From contig NW_017803987.1 of assembly GCF_001625305.1 (NCBI RefSeq), positions 1,077,365-1,141,364 on the forward strand: 64,000 bases of DNA, given 5' to 3'. Every line of letters begins with the position of its first letter. Position 1 is the first letter of the stretch. A model generated the notes under the pieces. The model worked only from the letters and a program-made list of their open reading frames with translations, did no database searches and was not told the DNA's origin. This stretch comes from Branchiostoma belcheri. Taxonomy: Eukaryota; Chordata; Leptocardii; Amphioxiformes; Branchiostomatidae. Made by a program: the position numbers and the translations under genes. Shown here piece after piece: positions 26,201 to 37,174 of this stretch.

Positions 26201-29200
26201 GTTTAATGTTGTACTGTTGGTTGGCAGGTAAGTCTTTATTGATATCTGTGACAACAATTTTTGGCAATGCCACAGGGCTGATGCACTTGCCTTGTGTTGT
26301 AATTGACTGATTTGAATAGCATCGTTTTACACTTGCATCTTTTTTGCAGCCCGATGCATTTCAGCTTTGCTTCTTGGTCCATCTGTCTCTCTCTCTACAT
26401 CTGACATTTGCATGTTTGCCGTTTCTGAATTTGTGTGCATTTCACATGACCTAATCTGCATGTCTGTTGTCATGGAAACGCCCCTCTGTCACGAGCTACT
26501 TCGTTCTCTTGACAGGAAGGCGATGAAACGGCGCATCTGGAAATGCCGCTTGCAGATTCCAGCCCAATATTGGAGCATATGGTGACAGTAGAAAAACTCC
26601 CCATCCCAGACCCCCCTTTCACTCCTACATATGCCACGATCATTATAGAGCATTCTCTTCTTCACAACATTTCATTGTTGGGAAGAACAACTGTGTCTCT
26701 GCTGGCATGTAAATTATTTACAGCTTTTTATTGCTAGAAACAACATTATTACAAAATTATGGCATACAGTACATGAAAGAATAACTGGAGAAAGAATTGC
26801 CAAAGCAACCCTCTGACTTTCCTTGGAACAGATCACTTTTGTCTCTGCATTTACTTCTTTTTCTACCAAACTCTTCCAAACTTTAGTACCTTTCAACTGC
26901 AAAGGTATCCCTATTGAAGGTTAGACATCCAGGTAATACGATACGCCAAAAAGCACTTACTCAAGCAACTGGATATGATTTTGGAAACGGTCAGACGTTT
27001 CAGCTAGTATCCACTACCTTTCGTCAATCCCTTTTGATGTCTCAATACTTGGCTTTATAGTTAGGAAAATTATTCTTGATTTTAACAAAAACAAATGACA
27101 CAAAATAGAATCCTGGCTTAACCTTCAGCCTGCAAAGGTGGCCATTTGGCATCAAATTTGTATTAGTTATAGGGTCAGGCATCAGTTTGACAGTTAAACA
27201 GACAAGCATACTGAAGCAGACAATATTTTTATTGCTTCATGTCATGACGATTCTACTATTCTTTACTCATGACTAATTGCTATTAATAGATTGTGCATGA
27301 AAAATTACTTACATAATTGCAATAAGGCAGATTCTGTGTTGAGATCATAATGATAAACAGGTTTTGATATTCTATTTTTCAGCAACAAGGCAGGAAACAA
27401 GAAGAAAAAGATGTGGAGGGATACCTTTCTTCTGGAAAGAGGGTAAGTTTCCATCAATGAAGAATGGCAGATATTCTAGTCTAGTCACTACTTATATCTG
27501 ATTGCCTTGTCATACAAAACATTTGACTGACAGATAGTAGAGTGGGTGGTCCAGTGATTAGTGACTGGATCTAGAGTTTGGGAGTTCGAATCCCGGCTGT
27601 TGTCACTCACCCAACATGCATGCTACTGGAAAGGGTCACAGTCCTTAGGACAGGATGTTAAGTTGTGGTCATTCTGCTTGTCAGAAAGATCTAGGGATAT
27701 TTCCCCATTATAATGAGCTTGTAAGTACTGTACATACATGTAGCATCTGTCTTCTCTGTTACAACCAGGGGAAGATTTTATATTCAATTTGAAAGTTCAT
27801 CTGTGTTGGTAGAAGTCATTTTGAAATAAGTTTGAACTGCAATTGCCAACACAACTTACCCAAATTTTTGACTGTACAACTCCAGTCTTTATCAAGATAA
27901 CACACGTGACTCCATGAGCAGTGGATCATAGGTTGCAGAAAGTCTGTGGCGCCCCCCGTCTCTGTGAAGATTGTCTTTTCAGTGAGCTAAACTGAGTTCC
28001 TCCCTTGTTGTTTCACAGAAAGATTCCCAAGAAGATGGACCGAACCATTCTAAGGATGAACGAGAAGCTGCCCAAGGAGGTGCTGCTGTCTATTGAGTGT
28101 CAGAAGGAGGATTATCAGTCTCCCTGCAAGCCTGGCCAGGTCACCCCTCTTTTTAGTTGGAATAGTCCATCACTACTACTTAATCTACTGTACAGTCACA
28201 GTATAGAACAGCCATGAATGCTGTTATTCTTAATCTAGCCTGCATACAATTGTCTATAACAGAATGGTCATAAATGATTTTGGAACACAGGGCATTAAAT
28301 GTCAATCTTGTTTCTTATTTCTTTACTGGAAGTTCTTAGATGACTTTTTGTTAAATCTTTTTCAATGTGAAATACGGTGTGCTGTACCAGAAAACGTTAG
28401 CACAAGAAAATCTTGTTAATCTAAATTTTACAACTTTTACAAGGTTGGCAATGTAAAACTAAAAGACATTACCATGGCAATAGTGGCAGTATAGTATTGT
28501 GAGCAGTCTGCAAGAATTCTAGGATTGTTGTAGAATTATTGCAGACGACACACAATACTATGCCATTAGGCTCGTCCCTGTGGCATTGCCAAAAAATCCA
28601 CCAAAGCATCACCAGAAGATATTATTATTTCTAACTTCAGTGTTGATTTGTCCATGTCCTTTTAGGCCTGGGAGTGTATTGAGAGGGGCGGTATGCTGAG
28701 GATGAAGAAGTGCAAGTTCAAGAAGCGCCCGGGAAGACACTGCGTCTGTCGGAAGAAGGTGCCAACCGTCCCAAGAGACGAGAGAAGAAGCCAGCGCAAC
28801 TTCTTGAAGGACCATGCAACTCAAGGTAGAGGTACCTGCCTGAGCTCTTACTTACATAGCTAGGGTTTGGTGTGATTAACATGTTTGGTGTTAACGTCAA
28901 CTTTCTTGATTCTGCTGGGTACCTTAAGAAATTAAAAATGGTTATGAAGATTGTCTTGAAGTTGAACATTTCAATACCTTATATACATACCACAGGATTT
29001 TCTGATGCTGCATTTTAGCAGATCTATTTAAATTCACCTTTTCTTATAAATATTATATTAAGCAGTTGTCTTTTGGTATCCAGCAGAATTATGAGAGTTG
29101 GTGTGAAAATGTTTTTTAGTCTTAGCCAGGGTCAATAACAGCATTTTTAATGTCATCTTTTGATGAAATTTTTGTTCCATGTGATGGAAGAAATTGTGGC

Positions 29201-32200
29201 CATCTTGACCCTTAGAATTATAAAAGGGATTAAAATCAAGTCAAATCCTGACAGAAGGCAAGAGTTTGCAGTTGAAATGTTGAGATGACAATGAAATATT
29301 TTGCTGTCTAGGACCTTGGTTTGAGCTATTTGAAGTAGTGAATTTGGTTATTGTGCAGTGTTTTGCTTGCATTTGCCAATATGATTGTCTTCGTGTGCCA
29401 TCAATTTTTGAGGGCCTGCATCCCCTTTTTTGTAAGGCGTAATCAGGCCTTTTTAGTCTTCATAATCCGCAGGCAACCTCCCAAAAATTCAACGTAATTC
29501 ATAATCGTACATTAGCCACAAATTGTAAATTTGTAATCAGCTCTAAGACTTAATTCGTCATTGGCGGCAAAAATTTTGCGTAATTCGTAATCACTACCCC
29601 CCCCATGCAGGCCCTCATTTTTGAGAGGTGCTGTGAAAAGCATTACAGGTGCTTCTTTGCATTTTAAGTGGAAAAACATGATTCTGTCTTGTATAAAAGT
29701 GTTTTTGGATCCTTGTCCTTCCAGATTTCCGTTTCCGATTCATACGCAGCGCAGAAGTCGCGGAGGACCAACACCCTGACTCTGAGAACCCCGGGTACAA
29801 GAGCATCCTCAAACGCGCAGCCAACCCCGGGAAGGATTGGGCCGATCCATTCTCGTTTCCACAAGGGGACCAGTCTTTCCCCAAGTGTTTCCTGTTTCCC
29901 AACAACACGGTGAAATGTGACAACGTCATTTACGAGTCCTACGATGCCTGGAAACAACAAAAGCAGTCCTTGGATGCACAGGTAGTTATCATAGCCTAAT
30001 TATATACATGTATGATCATGTAAGTTACAAAGACCATCAAGGGACCAGTAATGTATCTGTATCTGTATCTATCGGTATAGCCGGTATAACCACCCTTTGG
30101 AGTAACACACCAATGTAAAATCATTATGGATGTTTGATTTAAAAGTTTAAAATTCAACATTTTTAGTCAGTGTAGAAGTATGCTCAAAGGTTCTCTTTTG
30201 TTTTGTTTCTCTCATTTCACAGATAGCACGCCTGAAGGGTAAACTTGATGGACTCAAGGACATCCGCGGCCACCTGAGGAAAACCAAACCTTTAGATGGG
30301 GAGGAGGGAGAGGAGGAGGAGGAGTCCTACATCCCCATCTACCCGGGGGTCGGGGATTACGAGGAGGGGGATGAGGAAGAAGAGGAGGAGGAGGAGGAGG
30401 AGGATTGTGTGTGTGGGGAGGACGAGGAAGTGGTGTATGTGGATGGGGATGGTGTGGAGCAGGACAGACCATTCTACTCTAGCGGGTAGGTCAGGGGTTG
30501 CCCAGTACTGAATAGAATAGAATGGAAATAGAATAGAATAGAATAGAATAGAATAGAATAGAATAGAATAGAACAGAAGAGGAATGGAATGGAATAGAAT
30601 TATGGAATAGAATTATAGAATAGAATAGGGGTTGGAAAACTACATGTACAGGAGTTAGCTCCCTTTGCAATACTACCAATTTCTTTTATTTAATTAAGAT
30701 AAATAAATACCAATTTCTCCAGGCATGTTTAATGTCTTCTGGCCTCTATTGTGAATCAAAAAAAATTGTTATAGGGGCTACCCAGATGTTTTGTGCTTAA
30801 CGTGTATATAGTTAAATAGACAGGCTCAAACAGTCCCCTATACTTTTGTTGTCTCTAATATGAATGTCTCTGTCTTGTCCCAGACGCAGGAGGTACGCGG
30901 CTCCCCGGGACAGAGAGAGAAGATCGAGAGAGCGAGTGAGAGAGCGGGCGGGCGCTCGAGGCAGCAGCCGTCGACAGAAGCTGACACGTCCTCCCAACCC
31001 TCATCCACAGGGAGAACACCCCATGAAGTAAGCACCTCAGATTGGTCTTAAATTCTTTATCTTGCAACACCCCTCTGTTGGAGTAAGATGCACAGGGGGG
31101 GGGGGCTGTATCGTTATTGTTTCCTCACGTGCAGGAGTATGGCTTCCTTGAAGTTGTTAGATTTGGTGAGTTCAGTTATATCCTGAGGAAGCGCATTCCA
31201 ATCTCTGACTGTCTGAGGAAAATAGCAGTATCTGTTAAGCAGTCTTTATGAAATGGTAGAGATTTCTTGTAGGAATTGCCATTGGAGCGGTGTAGGAATA
31301 AGATGAGTTTCGACTGGCAGGGCTGCTTTGTGTTGTCTTGCTTTCTGTAAACAGATTCTCAGTAAACAAAACATGTTCTTCCTCGCTGTATGGTGTGTGG
31401 GGCAGCACCCATCTTTGTTTCTTTAGCACTTGTGTCACACTGTTGTGCAAGCACAGAAAATACTGCATCAGGGGCTAGTTCTCTGGTAAACTGTGTGTTC
31501 AACTTCCATGATACTAGTATTTTTATGTACAATGGGTACACATATACATGTAGGGCAGCCCCCATCTCCATTGCTTAGCCTTTGGACCACTCTACATCAT
31601 CATTGTTACATGTATGTTAGGCAGTTTGCCTAGACTAAAGCTATTCTTCTCCAAGGTTCTTTATCTTTCAACAATAAATTTCAACAACAGGAGCTAACTC
31701 ACTTGTAGCACTAAGTATGTTCAATTCTCATTTCAAAGTGTTGAGTGCTAGCAGAGAAGCAGAAAAAAACGTCTTCCTTAGCAATGCAATGCAATTAGCA
31801 TGGGAAGCCATCTTATCGTAATCCAATACAAAACTTGTTCCACTTCAAGTCATACCATTTTTTATATCTTTGGTATGACTCAGTCGGAAATCAAACCTAT
31901 GACGTAATCCATGCAAAGCAGGCACTGCATCCATCTACCCTACTTGTGGCTATAACTTTGATTGACAGCTGTCATTGTGATTGACAGGGCCATCAGAGAA
32001 GGCATCAAGAGCATCAAGAAGGTGACTCCAGAGGAGCGGGAGGAGCGTCAGAAGAAGAAGGAGAGGAAACAGATCCGGCGTCTGAAGATGGGGAACTGTA
32101 ACCTGGAGGGACTGAACTGTTTCGAACATGACAACAACCACTGGACTGTTGCACCCTTCTGGACAAGTAGGTGTTATTATAGAGAATATTATGTTTACCA

Positions 32201-35200
32201 AAGGAAAACATTTTGTTTTTGCTCAGTTTCCTCTTCTTTCGTTCCAAACGCTGACCTCTGACCCAGACTATCTGTCACCATGGCCACCGGTGTTGGGTTA
32301 CATCATGTTGCAATTTTATAGTAGAAGGGATTTAGACTCCTGTCAGCATATATGTGAATGTGTTTGAGTAAGAATTAACAGAGCAGACTATATGCGAAGG
32401 TAAACATTATGCATTTGCTTTGCAAATGTTACCTTTCTAGTATATCCTTTTTTTCCTGTTTTTTTCTTTTTTTCAGGCATCACTCGCTCATATAAAGGAA
32501 AACATAAAAATACAATGCAACAACAATAGTTAAAAAATACATCTATGTCGATATTATGTATTGAGTACACACAGGCCCAGAATCTGTTGCAAAATATTAC
32601 TTCAGATTTGAGAACAGATTGGATAATGTTGTTTGGGGAGTTGTACTGACGGGATATGAAAGAATAGCATTGTTTGCCATGTAGCGTCAAATGTGTCTGT
32701 CCTATTGTAAACAAGCATATCACTGGTACTGCAAAATCTGGGTAAATGACATTATAATGCGAAAACAATGGTACCTGTTCCTTTTTTCAGAGGGGAGCTT
32801 CTGTGCTTGTATCAACTCCAACAACAACACCTACTGGTGCTTACGAACCATCAACGCTACACACAACTTCATGTACTGTGAGTTCATCACGGGATTTGTG
32901 GAGTACTTTGATGTCCTAGAAGACCCTTATATGGTAAGAGTCTTTGTAAGAGAACACTCTTGATGAACACTCACTGTTTGTCTTAGACAGTATGTCAAAG
33001 ACGTTGTCAATAATGATCGTGGATATTTGTGTTAATGCCTGTATTAATACCTATGTAAATAAATGTGTAATGAATTTGCACGTAAAATTGGACGTAATTC
33101 AGCCCTTGGCTGCAAAGTCCAGGTTTTTTTTAATGAATAAAACACCATTTGATTTGATTTGATTTGATTTAAGAGTACAACAAAAAAACAACAACAAGTA
33201 GCCATTGATGAAAAGTAATGGATGCTTTTTGAAACCAGTTTCTTTAGTAACTGTTTTCTTGTGTAACTCATTACCTGGATGTCTTACCGTCATTGGAATA
33301 TAAAAACATACCAATTTATCATGTACATCATTACCACCCACAACAATGACCTGGGCCAGAGGGCTGTCACCATGGTAACTGGTGCTGTAGCAGACACCTT
33401 GTGGTGTTGGATTACATTGTGTAGCAAGTGAGGACAGACAAAGAGGGGCTGGTCACCATGTACATGTGTACATATGAAATAAACAGAGCAGACTGAAGAT
33501 TATGTGAAGGTAAACATTATGTTTTGCAAATGTTACCTTTCTAGTTTATATTACGTTATGTTGAATTGCTTTACCAACCTGATGAAACTGTTTACTTTTC
33601 TCCAGTTACACAATAACATCCACCGAGTGTCAGAACCCATGCTGGCCCAGCTACACGACCAGCTGGTCATCCTCAGACGGTGTGAGGGCTCGAAGGAGTG
33701 CACACCCCGACCTCAGAACCCCAACATGAGAAATAGACATCGTAAGTAACACTTAACCTTCAGCCTGCTAAGGTAGCTGTTTGGCACCAAATTTGTATTG
33801 GTTACTGGATTAGGCAGCAGGGAGAACTGATGGTCAAAGTTTAATTACAAATTGTTATCAAAGGACTTGTGCTTTTTAGGCTGTGTACACCACACCAACT
33901 TATGGGTTCTTGGTCATTTTCAAAAGAAAATAAAGCAAGTAAGCATACAATGTCATGTAGTTAAAGCAGACTAAAACTTGAATTTGAGTCACTCTGTATT
34001 TACTCCATAAAATTCAACTAAGGCATAAACCTCAGGCTTTGTTTTCTTGATGTTTCTCTAGCTGACATTGTTATTTGAAGATCCTAGGCCTAAGAAATTA
34101 AATTGGTGTGGCCTAATATTGTGATTTGATGTTGGTCCTCAGTCATATTTTGATGTGATGTGATACAAAAGATGAACCATAGGATGTTGTGCAAGTAATT
34201 CCACATTTTTGTAACTGTTCAGTCAGATCCTCTGACCAGGAATCTTGATTATTTAGACCCTTCCAACGTCAGGAGGCTGTTCTAACTGTTGGGCTTAGTG
34301 GTTTCTGGTTTGATTCCCGGTATTACACCTTTACCTTTAGCACCACTATCCTTCATTCTACTTTGAGCACCAATGTTGTTCTCTGCAATTTAGTTAAAAA
34401 GAACGTCTCTTTGAGTTTGTTTCTCTACAAGTTTGCTAGTCAGGGAACTAGACAGAAGGACAGAAGCTCCCTTTTTAAAAATTTTCTACACTCAATGTGC
34501 ACGGTTTCCTTTCACATCTCCAGTAGATGTATGGCTTTGTCTTTGCTGTATTTGTAGTGGTGCATGTTTTCCCCACCTTTTCAAACAGAAAAAAAATGCA
34601 CCACTTGAAAGATAGAGGTATACAGAATACAATAAAATAACGTACAAACCAAGAAACCAAAGATGCGATTCCTTGGAGTCCATGAAATTTTGTGAATTTC
34701 TTCATTGTCATGAATTTCTCCCTGATTCTGTCCATGCATTTTCCCACTGCCTGTCATAAGGCAACAGACATCCATAATACATGCATGTTCCTTTTATTGG
34801 AAATAACTACTCAAACACACAAACAGAGATGACTGAAACAATACCTCCATACACGGAGGTAACAAGTCAAAGCCATATGTCTAGTTAGAACTTACTCTAC
34901 CTTAAGCCACCCTTTCTTGAAGATTCTTTCCTCCGTTCCTTATGTGTTGTGACTATCTCTCCACCAGGAAGGAGACACGGAAAAGACATCAGGGACCAAA
35001 GGTAGTGTTTCCATGGCAACGCATGCCTGCTGTTACCACGGCAACTGACGTACGCAATCCGGGTGACAAACAACCTCTCATACCGACTATGTTTTCTCCC
35101 CTAGTCGCCTAGATGCATGGCTGATGCTTGACCTCTGACATGGCTTGACCCTTGCCCTCTTGCAGTGATTTGATTGGTCATGTTTTTTCTTCCTGCATGC

Positions 35201-36018
35201 TGATTGGTTCATTCACTCTTGCACTAATTATTCTGGCTCAGCAACATTTGGAAAGTTTGGACTAAACCTGTGTAATACAGAATTAATCAAGAAATTGGAT
35301 AAATCCTATGAAAACTCGCTATCTTTCATCAGTGACTTACGTACATTGTATATTTAAAAGTTTCAGTCACTGACGAAAGGCTGTGGATGCTATCTGAAAC
35401 ATCATTCTGACTCTTCAAAGAATTTATCCAGTTTCTTGATCTATTTTGTATTATGTAATATTCTACGTGGATGTTTAACCTTCATTGACATTTGGACTTG
35501 ATAATATCCATTCTTTAGATGGAGAATTTTTTTACTACGCTTTGCAACTTTTAGTTTTCCCCTTTATTCTGATTTGTCTCTATCCCAATCATCCTAACAG
35601 ACCTTGAGGTCTGTTTTTGAGATGACATTCACCCCAACCCATGCTTTATTTAACTATGAGTGTGGTGGACTGGGTCGGAGTGAATTTGCTGCTAACACTT
35701 CCATGGCTCATCACAGAGCTTAACAGTTTTGCATTTTACCAAAAAGGCAATGTGCCAGCTTAACTTCTAAGAAATAAAGTCTAACCTTTACATGTAGATG
35801 TTCTTGTCTGCTTTTTCTTGACTGGTTACAGATTTTGGGTGTCAAAATTGTTAAAATTTAGTATCATACACATAACATTTTTAACAACTAAACTAAATTT
35901 TGATTGTTTGCCAATCTTTGTAACTGTTTACTATAGTAGCTTACTTCTTAACTGAATCTCATTTTAAATTTCTCTTTTCATATATAGAAGAACAAAGTGG
36001 AGAGGGTGGAGAGGTTAA
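10666..36018 (+). CDS. SULF: Extracellular heparan-sulfate 6-O-endosulfatase (SULF1/2 family), 17 coding exons
   Basis: Removes 6-O-sulfates from heparan sulfate on cell surfaces and matrix, tuning Wnt, FGF and BMP signalling (family knowledge). Exons: 10666-10864, 11453-11692, 13698-14019, 14460-14610, 15441-15616, 24627-24752, 27383-27442, 28019-28139, 28666-28825, 29725-29981, 30223-30485, 30884-31027, 31988-32166, 32791-32933, 33606-33741, 34968-35001, 35988-36018. All phases agree and give 913 residues; vertebrate SULFs have about 870. The start ATG has a good context (GTCACCATGA) with an in-frame TAA at 10,636. Signal peptide about 1-21. The N-terminal sulfatase domain carries the metal-binding DD at 60-61, the CCPSR motif whose Cys97 should become formylglycine, and SDHGYH with D325/H326. 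A basic hydrophilic region follows, interrupted by an acidic run near 630-683, then the conserved C-terminal module ([16 protein letters not shown]). The end reads WRGWRG-stop, resembling the vertebrate tail. The donor after 28139 is GTCACC, weak but required by phase and homology. Orthology to the family is near certain; the last two exons are less sure. Confidence 0.95.
11190..11310. repeat. (CA)n microsatellite in SULF intron 1
   Basis: About 100 bp of CA dinucleotides with CG and CT interruptions. It creates spurious His/Thr and Cys/Val frames on both strands. Confidence 0.95.
12004..12145. mobile_element. Short foldback element in SULF intron 2
   Basis: AATACAACACGGTGTATTCC at 12,004 is inverted at 12,121-12,145 (ATACGGAATACCCCGTGTTG). 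The GC-rich core also folds back on itself (GGATCGGATC near 12,053 against GATCCGACG near 12,089). 142 bp, no coding capacity. Confidence 0.65.
12815..13120 (-). repeat. tRNA-derived SINE-like repeat, minus strand
   Basis: Read in reverse, 13,120-13,045 is strongly tRNA-like: AATAGCTCAATTGGTAGAG (D-arm, A-box), a TTTGTAA anticodon-loop-like segment (TGT, Thr-type), and GAGTTCAAACCCC (T-arm, B-box). It is joined to about 230 bp of unrelated body, so it is a SINE head, not a tRNA gene. Weaker relatives lie at 31,400-31,930. Confidence 0.65.
14640..15370. repeat. Repeat tract with GGTCCGGAC / TCTGGACTTGAA motifs in SULF intron 4
   Basis: Stretches such as CTGGACTTGAATC and TCCGGAC recur at 14,650, 14,910-14,985 and 15,300-15,370. 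They also resemble the inside of the element at 17,261. Consistent with diverged or nested copies of one repeat. Confidence 0.45.
15625..15866 (+). repeat. Dispersed repeat ending CATTTGCTTTGCAAATG (copy 1 of 5)
   Basis: Begins with ATTCATGTTTACCGAAGG and ends AGGTAAATATTATGCATTTG then CTTTGCAAATGTTACC. Copies lie at 32,189-32,443, about 33,350-33,543 (partial), 47,995-48,250 and 62,107-62,258. Ends are weakly inverted (ATGTTTACC against GGTAAACAT), suggesting a MITE. The 3' end contains the small palindrome CATTTGC-TTT-GCAAATG. Confidence 0.65.
17261..17703. mobile_element. hAT-like MITE
   Basis: Starts TAGGGGTGGGTAC and ends GTACCCACCCCTA. Flanking 8-mers CTCCAGTC (17,253-17,260) and GTGCAGTC (17,704-17,711) match at 6 of 8 positions, fitting an old 8-bp hAT-type target duplication. 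The interior has CCGGTTTAAACCGG-type and GGTCCGGACCTGGACC-type palindromes. Superfamily is inference. Confidence 0.65.
19190..19760. repeat. Tandem array rich in TACGCTCTA / GAATTAAAATGG motifs
   Basis: Units with AATTACGCTCTACAAATAT, GAATTAGAGCCCTCTACGCT and GAATTAAAATGG recur about every 60-120 bp; a longer unit ending GACTACGTACACCTAGGGAC occurs twice (about 19,590 and 19,760). The left edge has a GAGGGCCTGCATGGGGGG motif shared with the elements at 29,409 and 44,974. Confidence 0.65.
19951..20350. mobile_element. GGCC family A MITE (copy 3), interrupted by a palindromic insertion
   Basis: Left terminus GGCCACACCAGTTCCAATTC preceded by TTA. Family-A interior sequence resumes at about 20,258 (GATTCTGAATCAACC...ACAGTTGAAGAAAG). 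Between them sits the palindrome at 20,021-20,241. The right terminal repeat is lost or unrecognisable. Confidence 0.6.
20021..20241. mobile_element. Near-perfect palindromic element with about 90-bp arms
   Basis: The left arm (20,021-20,110; GTAACATCCGTGTCCATAAT ... CTGCAACATAC) is repeated as its complement at 20,152-20,241 with only a few mismatches. A loop of about 41 bp separates the arms. Each arm also holds two TCCATAATATC repeats. The arms make mirror-image short frames that are not genes. Confidence 0.85.
20463..20556. repeat. 18-bp tandem repeat
   Basis: About five copies of CTTTTTTCCACCATTGCA with small variations (CAACATTGCA in the last copies). Confidence 0.9.
21035..21641. mobile_element. 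GGCC family A MITE, long variant (copy 4)
   Basis: Left end GGCCGCACCAATTTAATTTG, right end AAGTTGGTGTGGCC followed by TAA; left flank TGA. At 607 bp it is longer than the 230-380 bp of other copies, and its interior differs, so it could be closer to a parent element. No transposase frame is seen. Confidence 0.7.
21817..22183. mobile_element. GGCC family A MITE (copy 5)
   Basis: GGCCACACCAATTTAATTTC at the left, exact complement at the right, TAA on both sides. The interior is the reverse complement of copy 2 (6,223-6,582), so the two are opposite-orientation insertions of the same subfamily. Confidence 0.88.
24478..24580 (-). repeat. tRNA-like SINE fragment, minus strand
   Basis: CCTTTCCCAAGGGCACAAGA, then GGCAGGATTCGAACTCGGGA (B-box complement), ending in TCGTTACGCCACACAACTCC. 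The same order is found at 42,258-42,362 and, in plus orientation, at 971. It ends about 45 bp before SULF exon 6. Confidence 0.65.
24834..25211. mobile_element. GGCC family A MITE (copy 6, degenerate)
   Basis: Left end GGCCACACCAATTTAATTTG, right end AATAGGCATGGCC. The flanking triplets no longer match. Inside SULF intron 6. Confidence 0.75.
27538..27700 (+). repeat. tRNA-derived SINE-like fragment
   Basis: Reads TAGAGTGGGTGGTCCAGTGA (A-box-like) and GGGAGTTCGAATCCCGGCTG (B-box), followed by a SINE-like body with CTGGAAAGGGTCACAGTCC. Lies in SULF intron 7. Confidence 0.55.
29409..29617. mobile_element. Short inverted-repeat element, family D (copy 1)
   Basis: TGAGGGCCTGCAT at 29,409-29,421 and its complement ATGCAGGCCCTCA at 29,605-29,617; the interior is rich in AATTCGTAATC-type motifs. 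Same ends and motifs at 44,974-45,273. Located in SULF intron 9. Confidence 0.75.
30510..30628. repeat. (GAATA)n-type microsatellite
   Basis: AGAAT/AGAATA units over about 115 bp, starting roughly 25 bp after SULF exon 11. Confidence 0.9.
32189..32443 (+). repeat. Dispersed repeat ending CATTTGCTTTGCAAATG (copy 2)
   Basis: Same boundaries and inner landmarks as 15,625-15,866 (TTCCAAACGCTGACCTCTGA, TATAGTAGAAGGGATTTAG). It starts about 20 bp after SULF exon 13. A shortened third copy lies at about 33,350-33,543. Confidence 0.65.
32980..33172 (+). mobile_element. 3' end of a non-LTR retrotransposon
   Basis: Ends in AATGAATAAAACACC followed by a (ATTTG)n tail, the usual form of a LINE 3' terminus. 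No reverse transcriptase remains. In SULF intron 14. Confidence 0.5.
33885..34113. mobile_element. GGCC family A MITE (copy 7, left end degenerate)
   Basis: The right end AAGAAATTAAATTGGTGTGG followed by CC and TAA is intact. The left end (ACCACACCAACTTATGGGTT) is diverged. In SULF intron 15. Confidence 0.6.
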
Positions 36019-36947
36019 AGGATCAGAGGTCAAAGGTAAAAGTTCAAAGGACAGCAGACATCACCAACCCGGAGATGACCCAACTGAAGGAAGCGGATCG
36101 CATTTTCTTGGCAACCATTCAGAGGAAGATGGATCAGGGTTTCTGTAACTCTCTGAACTTTGAACCCTGACCTTTGGCACATCTTTTGAATTTGACCTTT
36201 GCCCCTTGACCTTGCCATAGCTAGCTCAGAAGCCCTTGACTTTTTAACTGTTGCATTTGTTATTAGTTTGTCTCCCCTACATTAACTCAAAGTACTTCCA
36301 GGGAGCTGAGTAAATAGTTTAAACAATTTATTGGGGGTATTTTTTGTCTAGGCAAGAAGGAAAACTAAAAATTAGGTTTAAGTTTTTCTGTGCTGAATTC
36401 TTGCCTTTGTTAGGACACATTCCAGGTTAAGAGCCCTGGAAGTTTTGACTGAATAGCGTGCAATTTCTGAAGACAAACACTTTTGGAGATCATTATAGAT
36501 AGCTTTCAAAAATGGCCACCCGAATCATTAGTCTAAGAATGAAATAGCCCATAAAAGATCTTAAAGAGGATGGATATACTCATAAGAAGACCTCAGCACT
36601 GTTTAAGTTATTATTTCCCTGCTCAATATTGAAGATTTTCCCATTTATCATAGAACTACTTGTATGTTGTGGTATGACAGCAGTAATTATGAAGGTGTAC
36701 ATAGTGATAAACTCTACATTTTGTAAAAGCATAGGAAGCAGCAAAGAGTTTTTAAGATATTGTTTGTTATAATCTACAGTAGCTCCCATGGCTTGTCTAA
36801 CTTGGCTGATTTGTATGTGTTAAGAATGCAATTTTTTTTGTACACAAAAGATTTTTTTTTACATGCTTCTAAAATTTTATGATTGACATTTATGAGTAAG
36901 GTAGGAATTTTGTTACTGTTTCAGTGTTGTCTGTTGTTTTTCAGTTA

Positions 36948-37174
36948 GGCCACACCAATTTAATTTTTTGTTTCTCAGATTTTTCAGAAAAAATATGAAG
37001 CGATGGCGCGAAAAAAAAAAAAAAACAGGCCAAGGCACCCCATGATAGCCGGAGCCAAAATATGTCTTTTATTGAGCATTTTGCAGTTAATTCAGAACCT
37101 AAATTTTTTTTTTTTAAATCAGAAAAAAATGGACAGGGCGAATCCAAGAAGCAACAAATTAAATTAGTGTGGCC
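36948..37174. mobile_element. GGCC family A MITE (copy 8, internally deleted)
   Basis: GGCCACACCAATTTAATTTT at the left, ATTAAATTAGTGTGGCC at the right, TTA on both sides. Only 227 bp, consistent with an internal deletion of the copy-6 type, whose interior (CACCCCATGATAGCCGGA) it shares. Confidence 0.85.

Noticed and set aside
26000-26600. Hydrophobic plus-strand frames in SULF intron 6
   Set aside because: Pyrimidine-rich intronic sequence gives Leu/Ser/Pro-rich frames; SULF exon phases do not allow an exon here and homology needs none.
30254-30511. Antisense and shifted frames rich in Pro/His or Arg
   Set aside because: Shadows of the purine-rich SULF exon 11, whose frame matches the family.
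32388-32768. 126-codon minus-strand frame
   Set aside because: Its C-terminal half lies in the CATTTGCTTTGCAAATG dispersed repeat; no motif.
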